From the NCBI GenBank assembly GCA_009783065.1, contig WRHV01000005.1:26807-90806 (forward strand): a stretch of 64,000 bases of DNA. Reading direction: 5' to 3'. This DNA comes from Betaproteobacteria bacterium. Its GTDB lineage: Bacteria; Pseudomonadota; Gammaproteobacteria; Burkholderiales; Burkholderiaceae. Positions within the stretch are counted from its first letter, which is position 1. The number at the start of each line of letters is the position of its first letter. The notes beneath the pieces were generated by a model. The model was not told the origin of the DNA. It did no database searches and saw only the letters and a program-made list of their open reading frames with translations. Of this stretch, positions 47,604 to 58,589 are shown in pieces. The position numbers and the translations under genes are program-made.

Positions 47604-48191
47604 TCATCGTGCCGTATGCAGTTCTTTCATCGCTACGTCAAACTTTCCTTCACACACAAGCGGAACCACTTCCAAGCCGCGCTCAATAGACTGGTTGATC
47701 AATACCTGCTCTTCATTGCCAGGACGCTGCAACACATAATCAATCACCGCCATCTTTGGATTGACATGCCTGGGATGTCCAATACCCAATCTCAAACGCC
47801 AGAAATCCTGTGATCCCATCGCGGATACAATATCATTTAGCCCACGATGTCCCCCGGTCGATCCCCCTTTTTTTAACCTTGCCGCACCTGGCGCAATATC
47901 CAGCTCGTCATGCACGACCAGGATTTCCCCCACCGCAATCCGATAAAAATGAGCCAGCGCGCCAACTGCCCGGCCGGAAAGATTCATGAAAGTCTGCGGC
48001 TCCATCAACCAGACATCCTGGCCGGCAATCTGCGCACGGCTGACAAGTGACTGAAAACGGGACTCTTTCTTCAATGCCGGCGCCTTCATCTTATACGCCA
48101 GATTATCAATAAACCAAAATCCGGCGTTATGGCGCGTTTGCTCATACTCCGGTCCGGGATTGCCCAGGCCAACAATAAGACGAATAGACAT
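47604..48191 (-). CDS. pth: Peptidyl-tRNA hydrolase
   Basis: Recycles tRNA from abortive peptidyl-tRNA. The 195-residue protein shows LIVGLGNPGPEYEQTRHNAGFW (catalytic His about residue 20) and GGSTGGHRGLNDI. ATG 48191 (MSIRLIVG) is chosen over the upstream in-frame 48209. Convergent with rplY, as usual. Confidence 0.96.
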   Translation of the reverse strand: MSIRLIVGLGNPGPEYEQTRHNAGFWFIDNLAYKMKAPALKKESRFQSLVSRAQIAGQDVWLMEPQTFMNLSGRAVGALAHFYRIAVGEILVVHDELDIAPGAARLKKGGSTGGHRGLNDIVSAMGSQDFWRLRLGIGHPRHVNPKMAVIDYVLQRPGNEEQVLINQSIERGLEVVPLVCEGKFDVAMKELHTAR

Positions 48192-48227
48192 GATCGAATC
48201 CAGAATCAATAGGCTGCTATCAGTGCA

Positions 48228-48566
48228 TTAGTTCAGCATCGTGTTATTCGGCACCGGATTTTTTCGGGCCTGCACTAAAATCCACGGTTTAACAACGACT
48301 GTCCACAAATCCGCATTAGCCTCAAACCAGGCCTGCGCCTGTTCATCCGTGACTTTTTCTATCCGGTTTTGCGCAACGAGACAGGCTATGCCTTCCGTAT
48401 CATCGGTCGCCATCATCACAGCAACATTGACCATATCCAGACTATCGCCAATCGCGATAATATGGCCTGAAGCAAAATAACGCTGCAATTCACGCCAGGG
48501 CATCTGCGCGGTTTCCATATTCAGCTTGGCATAGAGCAATTCCTGCTCCCGGGATGACATTTTCAT
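48228..48566 (-). CDS. DUF2288 family protein
   Basis: A 112-residue protein beginning MKMSSREQELLYAKLNMETAQMPWRELQRYFASG, the DUF2288 pattern. Function is unknown. It lies between slyX and pth, 36 bp before pth. Confidence 0.82.
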   Translation of the reverse strand: MKMSSREQELLYAKLNMETAQMPWRELQRYFASGHIIAIGDSLDMVNVAVMMATDDTEGIACLVAQNRIEKVTDEQAQAWFEANADLWTVVVKPWILVQARKNPVPNNTMLN

Positions 48567-48596
48567 CTTCTTGCCTGTCTATCATTGGGCCCATAT

Positions 48597-48794
48597 TTAG
48601 TAATGGGGCGGTTTTTCATGGGTCAGCACAACGCCATTATTCGCTCTTTCAGCCAAACGGCGCGCAAGCTCGGCTATAGCCGCTTCCAATTGATCAATCC
48701 GGCCTTGCTGCTGAAACACGGTTTTATTCAACTCATCAATCGTGTTTTCCTGATGGCTGATTCTCATTTCCAGATCAATAAAACGTTCTTCCAT
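48597..48794 (-). CDS. slyX: SlyX family protein
   Basis: A 65-residue coiled-coil protein (MEERFIDLEMRISHQENTIDELN) ending in the typical PPHY. Role unknown; often beside fkpA or rep. Too short for most gene finders. Confidence 0.9.
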   Translation of the reverse strand: MEERFIDLEMRISHQENTIDELNKTVFQQQGRIDQLEAAIAELARRLAERANNGVVLTHEKPPHY

Positions 48795-48876
48795 AAAATT
48801 GCATCACTTGGCTCGGTTAAAAAAACAGGACTCATACAGCCCGGCATCGCTTATTCTAACAATTTATACGCCTTCA

Positions 48877-50940
48877 TCACGCTACTTTAGGATTTTGCAG
48901 CAAAGATTTCAAATTGGCCAACCGGGCCTGCGGCGTCATGGTTTCAGATTCAGCCGGCAACATCCCGCCTTTATCCAACATCATTTCCTCAATAAAACGG
49001 GAAACTTCACACATTTCCATTCCCCGGCCTTTCCGCCGTTTTTGACACCAACTGATTTGCAGACTCCGCTGCGCACGTGTTATCCCCACATACATCAAGC
49101 GGCGTTCTTCCTCGATCCGCATAGCCAACGTTTCCACAGGGGCATCCGGGTCTCCTCGATGCGGCAAAATACCTTCCTCAACGCCAACCAGATACACATG
49201 CGGAAATTCGAGTCCTTTTGCCGCGTGCAATGTGGAAAGGCGCACGGCATCAGGCTCCTCATCGCGCCCTTCCAGCATCGTCATCAATGCCACCATCTGT
49301 GTCAACTCAAGCAAATTCTTTTCGGTAATCCCGCCCGATCGGTCACCCAGGCTTTTTTCCTTTAGCCAGCCGGTAAAATCCAGCACATGCACCCATTTGC
49401 TTTTAGCCGTGCGCTCATCAAACGTATCGTACAGATAAGTCTCATAAGCCATTTCCGCCATCATGTCATCTAAAAGTGCGGCCGCGTTTTCCCCGCTTCC
49501 GGCCGCGCCCTGGCGGCTGGCTCGCGATTCGATCCGGTTAATGAAATCACAGAACGCGCGTAATGGCTGCAACTGCCGGGGAGGCAGTTTGGCTTCTATC
49601 CCGCCTTTATAGACCGCCTCAAAAAGTGAACACCGCCAATGGCCGGCAAAAACGCCCAATGCTTCCAGCGTAGCCTGGCCGATGCCGCGTTTGGGTGTGG
49701 TTACAGCACGGATAAAGGCTGGATCATCATCACGATTGGCAATCAGGCGCAAATAACTCACAATATCGCGGATTTCCGCCCGTGCAAAAAAACTTTGCCC
49801 ACCGGAAATGGTGTAAGGAATCCGCTCCCGCCGCAAGGCGGTTTCAAGCAAACGCGCCTGATGATTGCCCCGATACAAAATCGCATAATCCGAAAACTTG
49901 GCGCGCCGCTCAAACCGGTGCGCTGATAAGGAAATCGCGACTTGTTCCGCTTCCTTTTCATCATCAACCATCACACTTACCTGGATGGGTTCGCCCGGCC
50001 CTAACTCAGACCAGAGCGTCTTCTCAAAAACTTTAGGATTGTTACCGATAACCGCATTGGCCGCCTGCAAAATATGCATGGAAGAACGATAATTCTGTTC
50101 CAAACGAACGAATTTCAGATCAGGAAAATCATCACGCAATATCTTCAAATTTTCAATTGTCGCCCCTCGCCAGGCGTAAATAGCCTGATCATCATCACCG
50201 ACTGCCGTAAACATCGGCTTTTTCCCCGGTCCGGTCACCAGCAATTTCATCAATTCGTATTGGCACGCATTCGTATCCTGGTACTCATCCACCAGCAAAT
50301 AACGGATACGCCTTTGCCACCTGTCACGAACGGCCTCATTCGCCTTGAAAAGTTCCACCGGCAAACGGATCAGGTCATCGAAATCGACAGCCTGATATGC
50401 CGATAAAGTGGCCACATAATTGTGATAAATCCGGGCAGCCTGCGCCTCATCCTCATCCGCAGCCTCCGCAAGCGCCCTCTCAGGATTGACCAGGGCATTT
50501 TTCCATAGCGAAATACGTGTCTGGAGGCGGCGTACGGCCTGTTTGTCCGTTGTTACAGCCATATCCTGAACCAGCGAAAAACAATCGTCGCTATCCATGA
50601 TGGAAAAGCGACTCTTTAAGCCAAGCTCCCCAGCTTCCTGACGCAACACCCTGACACCCAGTGAATGAAACGTCGAAATCGTCAATTCGGAGGCCTGCGA
50701 CGGCTTTGTCAGCAACCTGCCTATGCGTTCCTGCATTTCCGCTGCGGCCTTATTGGTAAACGTCAGCGCTGCAATATACTTGGCCTCATACAGGCCGCTT
50801 TCAATCAAACGGGCAATCTTTTGCGTGATGACCCGTGTCTTGCCTGAACCGGCTCCTGCAATCACCAGACACGGCCCGTCTACATAATGAACGGCGTCTC
50901 GTTGTTGGGTATTAAGATCAAAAAAGGCTGGGGAACTCAT
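48877..50940 (-). CDS. rep: ATP-dependent DNA helicase Rep (UvrD/Rep family)
   Basis: 3'-5' DNA helicase that helps replication restart. The 687-residue protein has the superfamily 1 motifs: NTQQRDAVHY (Q motif), GAGSGKTRV (Walker A), LVDEYQDTN (Walker B), AVGDDDQAIYAWRGA and STLHAAKGLEFPHVYLVG. ATG 50940 (MSSPAFFDLN) is used; the upstream frame to 51009 is a hydrophobic extension not expected here. Confidence 0.94.
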   Translation of the reverse strand: MSSPAFFDLNTQQRDAVHYVDGPCLVIAGAGSGKTRVITQKIARLIESGLYEAKYIAALTFTNKAAAEMQERIGRLLTKPSQASELTISTFHSLGVRVLRQEAGELGLKSRFSIMDSDDCFSLVQDMAVTTDKQAVRRLQTRISLWKNALVNPERALAEAADEDEAQAARIYHNYVATLSAYQAVDFDDLIRLPVELFKANEAVRDRWQRRIRYLLVDEYQDTNACQYELMKLLVTGPGKKPMFTAVGDDDQAIYAWRGATIENLKILRDDFPDLKFVRLEQNYRSSMHILQAANAVIGNNPKVFEKTLWSELGPGEPIQVSVMVDDEKEAEQVAISLSAHRFERRAKFSDYAILYRGNHQARLLETALRRERIPYTISGGQSFFARAEIRDIVSYLRLIANRDDDPAFIRAVTTPKRGIGQATLEALGVFAGHWRCSLFEAVYKGGIEAKLPPRQLQPLRAFCDFINRIESRASRQGAAGSGENAAALLDDMMAEMAYETYLYDTFDERTAKSKWVHVLDFTGWLKEKSLGDRSGGITEKNLLELTQMVALMTMLEGRDEEPDAVRLSTLHAAKGLEFPHVYLVGVEEGILPHRGDPDAPVETLAMRIEEERRLMYVGITRAQRSLQISWCQKRRKGRGMEMCEVSRFIEEMMLDKGGMLPAESETMTPQARLANLKSLLQNPKVA

Positions 50941-51045
50941 AAGAAAAAAAGAGACCAAAAACAGGAGCGCCATTATAACAGCGACTGATCCATTAGCCAG
51001 AATCTCCAAGGCAGGTTACACTTTCTTTTACCCATTTTCATGGCC

Positions 51046-51073
51046 CTTGTAATTTGAAAAAGCATCCCAAGAT
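51046..51073 (+). promoter_or_regulatory. Candidate sigma32 heat-shock promoter of hslVU
   Basis: CTTGTAA (51046-51052), a 13-base spacer and CCCAAGAT (51066-51073), close to the sigma32 consensus CTTGAAA-N13-CCCCATnT. It is placed 60 bp ahead of hslV, a known heat-shock operon in other bacteria. Confidence 0.6.
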
Positions 51074-51134
51074 GTATAAATTGATTATTTGATCCGCACG
51101 CATTACAACGGGCGGTTTCATCGGAGAAACAGAT

Positions 51135-51671
51135 ATGGAACAATTTCACGGCACAACCATCTTATCCGTCCGTCAAGGCAACCAGGTTGCTCTCGGTGGC
51201 GATGGTCAAGTCACGCTTGGCAGCGTTGTCATCAAAGGCGGCGCACGCAAGGTTCGCAAGCTGTACCATAATCGCGTGCTTGCCGGATTTGCAGGCGGCA
51301 CAGCTGACGCATTCACCCTATTGGAACGCTTTGAAGCCAAACTGGAAAAACATCAAGGCAATCTGCTCCGTTCCGCAGTCGAACTTGCCAAGGATTGGCG
51401 AACAGACCGCATACTCCGGCGTCTTGAAGCCATGCTGCTCGTTGCCGACAAGGAATCCACCTTTATCATCACCGGAAACGGTGATGTACTGGAGCCGGAA
51501 GAGGGCGTCGGCGCAATTGGATCGGGCGGCATCTATGCGCAATCCGCTGCATTGGCGCTTCAGCGAAACACGAAACTCTCACCCGCTGAAATTGTGGAAA
51601 AAGGGCTGGCCATTGCCGGCGAGCTCTGCATCTACACCAATATGAGCCACATTATCGAGACGCTTGATTAA
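51135..51671 (+). CDS. hslV: ATP-dependent protease peptidase subunit HslV
   Basis: Peptidase core of the HslUV protease. The 178-residue protein has a 6-residue leader (MEQFHG) before the catalytic N-terminal threonine (TTILSVR) and [13 protein letters not shown] lies before the ATG. hslU follows after 44 bp. Confidence 0.97.
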   Translation: MEQFHGTTILSVRQGNQVALGGDGQVTLGSVVIKGGARKVRKLYHNRVLAGFAGGTADAFTLLERFEAKLEKHQGNLLRSAVELAKDWRTDRILRRLEAMLLVADKESTFIITGNGDVLEPEEGVGAIGSGGIYAQSAALALQRNTKLSPAEIVEKGLAIAGELCIYTNMSHIIETLD

Positions 51672-51715
51672 ACCTATCTGCGGCCTCTTACTCTTTTTAT
51701 CATCATGCGATCACT

Positions 51716-53050
<1,335 letters not shown>

Positions 53051-53065
53051 TGTTTTCTCTCCTGT

Positions 53066-53095
53066 AAAAATGCCGGCCTGAAAGCCGGCATTTTT
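53066..53095. terminator. Bidirectional terminator after hslU
   Basis: Perfect 12-bp stem AAAAATGCCGGC / GCCGGCATTTTT with a 6-base loop, between the convergent hslU and nitroreductase genes. Confidence 0.88.
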
Positions 53096-53108
53096 ACAAT
53101 GACATGTT

Positions 53109-53768
53109 TCATTTGATCCAAACCACCACTTCTTTCATTGATTGCCTGGTTTTCGCCTTGGGCTCGTGAAGGCGATAACCAAACGCGGCCATAACAGACA
53201 AACCAAGCTGTCCATTCTCCGTCAACCCGGCGTCAGCTAAAATAGCCTCAGATGCTTCCAAATTGGCGCCTTCAATCGCACAGGAATCAATACCCAGAAA
53301 AGCAGCCGCCGTCATCATGTTACCAAGCGCGATATAAGCTTGTTTCCCCGCCCAATCAAAAAGCGTCCGTGGCGTATCCAGCAAATGGTTTTCTTCCTGG
53401 AATTGCCGGAAACGTTCCCGTTTTTGCATCGCCGCATCATCCGGCAGATGCTGCACATCCCGCATCATATGCATGACATGAGCGGCATCGAAACGCATAC
53501 CGTCCCTATAGCACATAATCGCAACATAATGACTGGCTGTCGGCAATTGTGTCTGCGCGCCCCAACTAACCGCACGCAGTTTTTCACGCAGAGCCATATT
53601 CTGGATCACGACAAACTTCCAGGGCTCAAACCCGAACGAACTGGGTGAAAGCCGTCCTGATTCCAGGATGGTATCGAAATCAGCCTCGCTGATTTTTCTG
53701 CTTGGATCAAACTCCTTGCACGCATGGCGAAACTGAAATGCAGAAAGAATGGCTTCTTTATTAATCAT
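53109..53768 (-). CDS. NAD(P)H-dependent nitroreductase-family flavoprotein
   Basis: FMN oxidoreductase of the nitroreductase fold. The 219-residue protein has RHACKEFDPSRKISEADFDTILESGRLSPSSFGFEPWKFVVI at the N-terminus, which binds FMN, and GIDSCAIEGANLE in the second half. Substrates are not evident from sequence. Confidence 0.9.
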   Translation of the reverse strand: MINKEAILSAFQFRHACKEFDPSRKISEADFDTILESGRLSPSSFGFEPWKFVVIQNMALREKLRAVSWGAQTQLPTASHYVAIMCYRDGMRFDAAHVMHMMRDVQHLPDDAAMQKRERFRQFQEENHLLDTPRTLFDWAGKQAYIALGNMMTAAAFLGIDSCAIEGANLEASEAILADAGLTENGQLGLSVMAAFGYRLHEPKAKTRQSMKEVVVWIK

Positions 53769-53831
53769 GACTCACTCCCCCTCAGATAACAAAAACGAAA
53801 TCGGTCAAAACAACCGGCACCCTGCGAATCT

Positions 53832-53863
53832 GAAAAATAAAATCCAGGCCTGTTATGGCCTGG
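53832..53863 (-). terminator. Terminator downstream of gapA
   Basis: CCAGGCC / GGCCTGG 7-bp stem with a 6-base loop (53844-53863); on the minus strand it is followed by ATTTTATTTTT. About 170 bp downstream of the gapA stop. Confidence 0.6.
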
Positions 53864-54036
53864 CGATAAACAGAAAACCTATTGACTGCTATCTCAAAGA
53901 AAAAGAAATGGGGACGCTTTTCGGCAACAACCTCAGGCACATTTATATATCAAACGATAGATGGCATTCGGTTAATTGATCACCATCTATCCTGAAAAAC
54001 AAGCGCCTGAAACTGTCATTTCATCAACAAAGCGAA

Positions 54037-55050
54037 TTACTTGGCATGCATCATTGCCACTGTGGTATCCAGCATCCGGCAACTAAATCCCCACTCATTA
54101 TCATACCAGGCCAAGACCTTGACCAAATTGCCGCCATTCACACGCGTTTGCGTTGCATCAAACGTACTGGATACCGTTGTATGATTGAAATCAACCGATA
54201 CCAGCGGCTCGGTATTGTAAGCCAGAATGCCTTTCAAATGGCCTTCAGAAGCCTCTTTAAGAATGGCATTCACTTCCTCAACGGTAGTCGGCCGGGCAGC
54301 AATAAAAGTCAGATCAACCGCAGAAACATTAATAGTCGGCACACGCATGGCATAACCATCCAGCTTTCCGCTTAATTCCGGCAAAACCAATCCAACTGCC
54401 GCCGCCGCACCTGTCCGGGTCGGAATAATGTTCATGGCAGCCGCGCGGGCACGCCGCGGATCACTATGATAAACATCGGTCAAAACCTGGTCATTCGTAT
54501 AAGAATGCACGGTCGTCATCAGACCAGTAACAATACCCAGTTTTTCATGAAGAACCTTGGCAACCGGCGCCAAACAATTGGTCGTGCAGGAAGCATTGGA
54601 CACAACCGTATCCGACGCCTTCAGAACCCCTTCATTCACACCATAAACAACGGTTGCATCCACATCCTTGCCGCCCGGCGCTGAAATCAAAACCTTTTTC
54701 GCGCCCGCCTGCAAATGCGCGGAAGCCGCTTCTTTGGTGGTAAACCGGCCGGTACATTCCAATACAACATCCACACCCAGCTCTTTCCAGGGCATTTCCG
54801 CCGGATTGCGGTTTGAAATAGCACGAATCCGGTCTCCATTCACAATCAAATCATCTTTCTCATACTCTACCTTGCCGTCAAATTTGCCGTGCACGGTATC
54901 GTAGCGGGTCAAATGGGCACTGATTTCCATGTCGCCCAGATCGTTCACAGCGACAATTTGAATATCGCGGGATTTACCGTCTTCGTAATGTGCACGAAGC
55001 ACGTTTCGGCCAATACGGCCATAGCCGTTAATTGCAATCCGAATGGTCAT
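54037..55050 (-). CDS. gapA: Glyceraldehyde-3-phosphate dehydrogenase, type I
   Basis: Oxidises glyceraldehyde 3-phosphate in glycolysis or acts in reverse in gluconeogenesis. The 337-residue enzyme has the NAD-binding [14 protein letters not shown] and the catalytic [13 protein letters not shown] (Cys about 157). It lies 97 bp downstream of tkt, the tkt-gap order of betaproteobacterial Calvin-like or central carbon loci. Confidence 0.97.
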   Translation of the reverse strand: MTIRIAINGYGRIGRNVLRAHYEDGKSRDIQIVAVNDLGDMEISAHLTRYDTVHGKFDGKVEYEKDDLIVNGDRIRAISNRNPAEMPWKELGVDVVLECTGRFTTKEAASAHLQAGAKKVLISAPGGKDVDATVVYGVNEGVLKASDTVVSNASCTTNCLAPVAKVLHEKLGIVTGLMTTVHSYTNDQVLTDVYHSDPRRARAAAMNIIPTRTGAAAAVGLVLPELSGKLDGYAMRVPTINVSAVDLTFIAARPTTVEEVNAILKEASEGHLKGILAYNTEPLVSVDFNHTTVSSTFDATQTRVNGGNLVKVLAWYDNEWGFSCRMLDTTVAMMHAK

Positions 55051-55147
55051 GATGTTTTACTCCTGAATTAATCAAAATCGATTGTCCGCCTGCATGATGT
55101 TTTCCAGTTGTTTAGCTAAAACACTTGCAGAATAATTATTATAAATC

Positions 55148-57145
55148 TTACCTTCCCAAAACGGATTGCACTTTAACAACAACATGATCTACAGTAAATC
55201 CGAAATGTTTAAAAAGAACCGAAGCCGGCGCTGATTCACCAAAGCTTTCCATGCCAACAACCGCACCTTCCAGACCAACATACTTCCGCCAGTAATCAGC
55301 AATACCCGCTTCAATTGCCACGCGCGGAATACCTTTGGGCAGCACACTTTCCCGGTATGCCGGTTCCTGGATATCAAAGACATCTGTCGAAGGCATCGAC
55401 ACGACACGCGCCGAAATCCCCATTTTTCCAAGCGCTTCGGCCGCATCAACTGCCAGCCCAACCTCAGAACCTGTGGCAATCAGCACAACCTTCGCGTCCT
55501 GCGCATCACGCAAAACATAACCACCACGGGCAATATTTGCGATCTGCTCTGCCGTTCTTTCCTGATAAGCCAAATTCTGGCGTGAAAAAATCAGCGTCGT
55601 CGGACCATTCTTCCGCTTGACGGCATGCGCCCAGGCAACAGCCGATTCCACAGTATCACAAGGCCGCCAGTTATACAAATTCGGAATCAGCCGCAAGCTG
55701 GAAATATGTTCAACCGGCTCATGCGTTGGACCATCTTCACCCACGCCAATTGAATCATGCGTAAAAACAAAAATCGAACGAATCTGCATCAGCGCGGCCA
55801 TTCTCAATGCATTGCGGCTGTAATCCGAAAAAGTCAGGAAAGTACCTCCAAACGGGATAAAACCACCGTGCAACGCAACGCCATTCATGATGGCACTCAT
55901 GCCAAATTCGCGCACACCATAACTGATGTAATTGCCCGGCTTGTCTGCCGTCACCGTCACGCTTCCCTTCCAGTTTGTCAGGTTCGATCCTGTCAGGTCG
56001 GCTGAACCACCCAGAAAATCCGGTAGAACCGGCGCAAAAGCCTGAATCGCATTCTGGCTGGCACGGCGGGTTGCAATCGTCTCCTTCTTGCTGACGCAAT
56101 CCGCAACGTACTGTTTGACCGTATCATCAAAATTTGCCGGTAATGCGCCACTCATCCTGCGGGTAAATTCAGCAGATTCCTTCGGATATTGCTGAGTATA
56201 AGAAACCAAAAGCGTCTCCCATTCTTCCTGCCATCTACGGCCAGCCTCCTTTGCATCCCAAGCTTTATAAACTTCTACCGGGATTTCAAAAGGCGGATAT
56301 GTCCAATCTATGGCAATACGGGTCGCCTCAATCTCTTTTTCACCAAGAGGCGCGCCATGCACATCATGGGTTCCCGCTTTATGGGGTGAACCTTTCCCGA
56401 TAATGGTTTTACAGCAAATCAATGTCGGCCTATCTGACTGTTTAGCTTTGACAATGGCAGCATCCACGGCAGCCACATCATGTCCATCCACCTCCGCAAT
56501 CACATTCCAGCCATAAGCCTCAAAACGTTTGGGCGTATCATCCGTCATCCAGCCTTGAACATCACCATCAATCGAAATGCCATTATCATCGTACAAGGCA
56601 ATCAGCTTGTTCAGTTTCCAAGTCCCAGCCAATGAACAGGCTTCATGGGAAATTCCTTCCATCAAACACCCGTCCCCCAGAAAAACATACGTATAATGGT
56701 CAACAGGACTCAATCCGGGCTTGTTAAATTCCGACGCCAGCAGCTTTTCAGCCAGCGCCATACCCACCGCATTGGTTACACCCTGCCCAAGCGGCCCTGT
56801 CGTCGTTTCAACGCCTGGCGTGATGCCCACCTCAGGATGGCCGGCTGTTCTGGAATGGAGTTGACGAAAATTTTTGATATCTTCTATCGTCAGGTCGTAA
56901 CCCGTCAGATGTAAAAGGGCATACTGCAACATGGAACCATGCCCGTTTGACAGAACAAAACGATCCCGATTTGACCAATGCGGATTCACGGGGTTATGCC
57001 GATAATGCCGCGACCAGAGTGCGACTGCGATTTCTGCCATACCCATCGGCATACCGGGGTGACCGGAATTGGCTTTCTGAACGGCATCCATTGCCAGCGC
57101 ACGTATGGCATTCGCCATGATATTATCGGGTAAAGTCGTCGTCAT
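55148..57145 (-). CDS. tkt: Transketolase
   Basis: Moves two-carbon units in the pentose phosphate pathway with thiamine diphosphate. The 665-residue enzyme has [14 protein letters not shown], the ThDP motif [15 protein letters not shown] ... [11 protein letters not shown] and [18 protein letters not shown]. Size is normal. Confidence 0.97.
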   Translation of the reverse strand: MTTTLPDNIMANAIRALAMDAVQKANSGHPGMPMGMAEIAVALWSRHYRHNPVNPHWSNRDRFVLSNGHGSMLQYALLHLTGYDLTIEDIKNFRQLHSRTAGHPEVGITPGVETTTGPLGQGVTNAVGMALAEKLLASEFNKPGLSPVDHYTYVFLGDGCLMEGISHEACSLAGTWKLNKLIALYDDNGISIDGDVQGWMTDDTPKRFEAYGWNVIAEVDGHDVAAVDAAIVKAKQSDRPTLICCKTIIGKGSPHKAGTHDVHGAPLGEKEIEATRIAIDWTYPPFEIPVEVYKAWDAKEAGRRWQEEWETLLVSYTQQYPKESAEFTRRMSGALPANFDDTVKQYVADCVSKKETIATRRASQNAIQAFAPVLPDFLGGSADLTGSNLTNWKGSVTVTADKPGNYISYGVREFGMSAIMNGVALHGGFIPFGGTFLTFSDYSRNALRMAALMQIRSIFVFTHDSIGVGEDGPTHEPVEHISSLRLIPNLYNWRPCDTVESAVAWAHAVKRKNGPTTLIFSRQNLAYQERTAEQIANIARGGYVLRDAQDAKVVLIATGSEVGLAVDAAEALGKMGISARVVSMPSTDVFDIQEPAYRESVLPKGIPRVAIEAGIADYWRKYVGLEGAVVGMESFGESAPASVLFKHFGFTVDHVVVKVQSVLGR

Positions 57146-57479
57146 ATCATTATCCTGAATCCGAAAAAATAGGAAAGAAAAAAACCGGTTTAATACACGC
57201 TTTCAAATCGTGTATTATGCCAAGCATATACATGCCTGTATTTTAACAGACACGCTTCCTTAGATTAAAATCAACACAACGATGGGGTAAATAGCGAATA
57301 CAATGCAAAAATCATTAATATTCGCCGGCATGATGCCACTGTAGATATTCTTTCCTATTGGGCCGGTACCGCTTGATTATTCGGGATATGGATCCCACTG
57401 AACACAGTGTCAATCCGCATAAACGGCTGGAAATTTCTTTGCTAACTTAGCCCAATCAGGTTGATTTTCACAGTACATA
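57146..57479. other. 334-bp intergenic region upstream of tkt
   Basis: No gene found. It contains the 9-bp dyad TAATACACG-N9-CGTGTATTA (57191-57217), a candidate operator about 46 bp ahead of the tkt ATG, and AT-rich sequence that should hold the tkt promoter. The remainder, towards the phosphopantetheinyl transferase gene, shows nothing recognisable. Confidence 0.5.
57191..57217. promoter_or_regulatory. Perfect dyad upstream of tkt
   Basis: TAATACACG and CGTGTATTA, exact inverse copies around a 9-base spacer. The symmetric, promoter-proximal placement suggests a regulator binding site. The regulator is unknown. Without a T-run on either side it is not a terminator. Confidence 0.45.
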
Positions 57480-58127
57480 CTACTGCCGGCAACATAAAGT
57501 CACCATCAGATTTTCCTGTGGAAACGAAAAAAACCGGAAGTGGCCTTCTTTTTGCGTGCAGATCTGGTAAAAAGCACCTGGAAACAGCTCTCTCTGCTCA
57601 AAAACGTTCAGCTTGTATAAAGCCTCTTTTTTTGTCCATATCTGATAAAACATTTTTTTCCGTTCTGCTTCTGGAGTGGCGTACAGCAGAGCATATTCAT
57701 CAGGACTGAATGCCAGACGGCTGATCGCCATAAAATCTCTTCCTGGATTCATTATTTCAACATCCAGACCAATTGCGCCCTCCATATCCAGTGCACAAGA
57801 AACATAATTACCACTATGCGCAACACAAAATCCTGGTGTCGCCTTTACTGTATCCGGCAGTATGAGACGGGGAGAAGACGCCTGCAGGCCAATCAAACGG
57901 ATATCATCAGCCGGAATTCCCAATTCAGTAGACAAGGCTACCCTTAACAGCATGCGCCCCAAAAGAAACTGCTGCTTACGCAAGGGACGGGAAAAAGCAT
58001 GATAACGATTTAAGTCTTCCGGCCCAAGATAGGCGAGCAACACATTGGCATCCTCAATGTGCGTCAGATCAGAAAGCCATAAGGTCGCAAAAGGACTTGA
58101 AACCTTATTTGCCTGTAATTTGAACAA
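57480..58127 (-). CDS. 4'-phosphopantetheinyl transferase (Sfp/AcpT type)
   Basis: Predicted to load acyl carrier proteins of the adjacent aryl polyene pathway with phosphopantetheine. The 215-residue protein has the metal-binding GLDVEIM (about 105-111) and WTKKEALYK (about 143-151) motifs. The start is TTG at 58127, inside the end of the upstream gene (23-bp overlap), as no ATG is available; translation is probably coupled. Confidence 0.9.
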   Translation of the reverse strand: MFKLQANKVSSPFATLWLSDLTHIEDANVLLAYLGPEDLNRYHAFSRPLRKQQFLLGRMLLRVALSTELGIPADDIRLIGLQASSPRLILPDTVKATPGFCVAHSGNYVSCALDMEGAIGLDVEIMNPGRDFMAISRLAFSPDEYALLYATPEAERKKMFYQIWTKKEALYKLNVFEQRELFPGAFYQICTQKEGHFRFFSFPQENLMVTLCCRQ

Positions 58128-58554
58128 ATTTGCCTTTCAGAGCAACACCTGCCATCAGATTACCAACACGGCATTCAAACTGCGCGTTGCTGGAATAGGT
58201 TTGTTTAGTGTAAAAACTCACTATATTGATAACAGCATTGGCCCCAATCTCATTGGCACGATTTTCAAATGCCAACATGGCAGAAAGAAAGGCATGGTTG
58301 CACACATCATTATCTTGTTTTGCAAATGCATTCGTTTTTTTATTGGAAACATCTTCACGAAAAGTCTTCTGGACGCGAGGATGTGGCTGATTGCCAAAAT
58401 AAAATTTCACCTTGCCGCTGAGTTTTTCTTTGGCTTCCGGTGTATTAAGCGCATCCGCGATAGGCAAGAACACTTGCTTATCAGCAGCAAAAGTTGAAGA
58501 AGACAAAAGTGGCATGAAAGACAGAGACAAAACTAGAATAATTAATTTTTTCAT
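58105..58554 (-). CDS. Small exported protein of aryl polyene clusters ('excinuclease ATPase subunit'-type)
   Basis: A 149-residue protein with a signal peptide (MKKLIILVLSLSFMPLLSSSTFA). The body has two cysteines (NDVCNHAF and FECRVGN) and the block ANEIGANAVINIVSFYTKQ. Genes of this type, often misleadingly labelled excinuclease ATPase subunit, are seen at the end of aryl polyene clusters. No function is known. ATG 58554. Confidence 0.75.
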   Translation of the reverse strand: MKKLIILVLSLSFMPLLSSSTFAADKQVFLPIADALNTPEAKEKLSGKVKFYFGNQPHPRVQKTFREDVSNKKTNAFAKQDNDVCNHAFLSAMLAFENRANEIGANAVINIVSFYTKQTYSSNAQFECRVGNLMAGVALKGKFVQITGK

Positions 58555-58589
58555 AAGGTCTCTCAGCCGGTTAATCAAAATGAATCTAT

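Noticed and set aside
53749..53979. 76-codon frame between the nitroreductase and gapA genes
   Set aside because: Overlaps the nitroreductase start, runs through the gapA terminator hairpin and has no family pattern.
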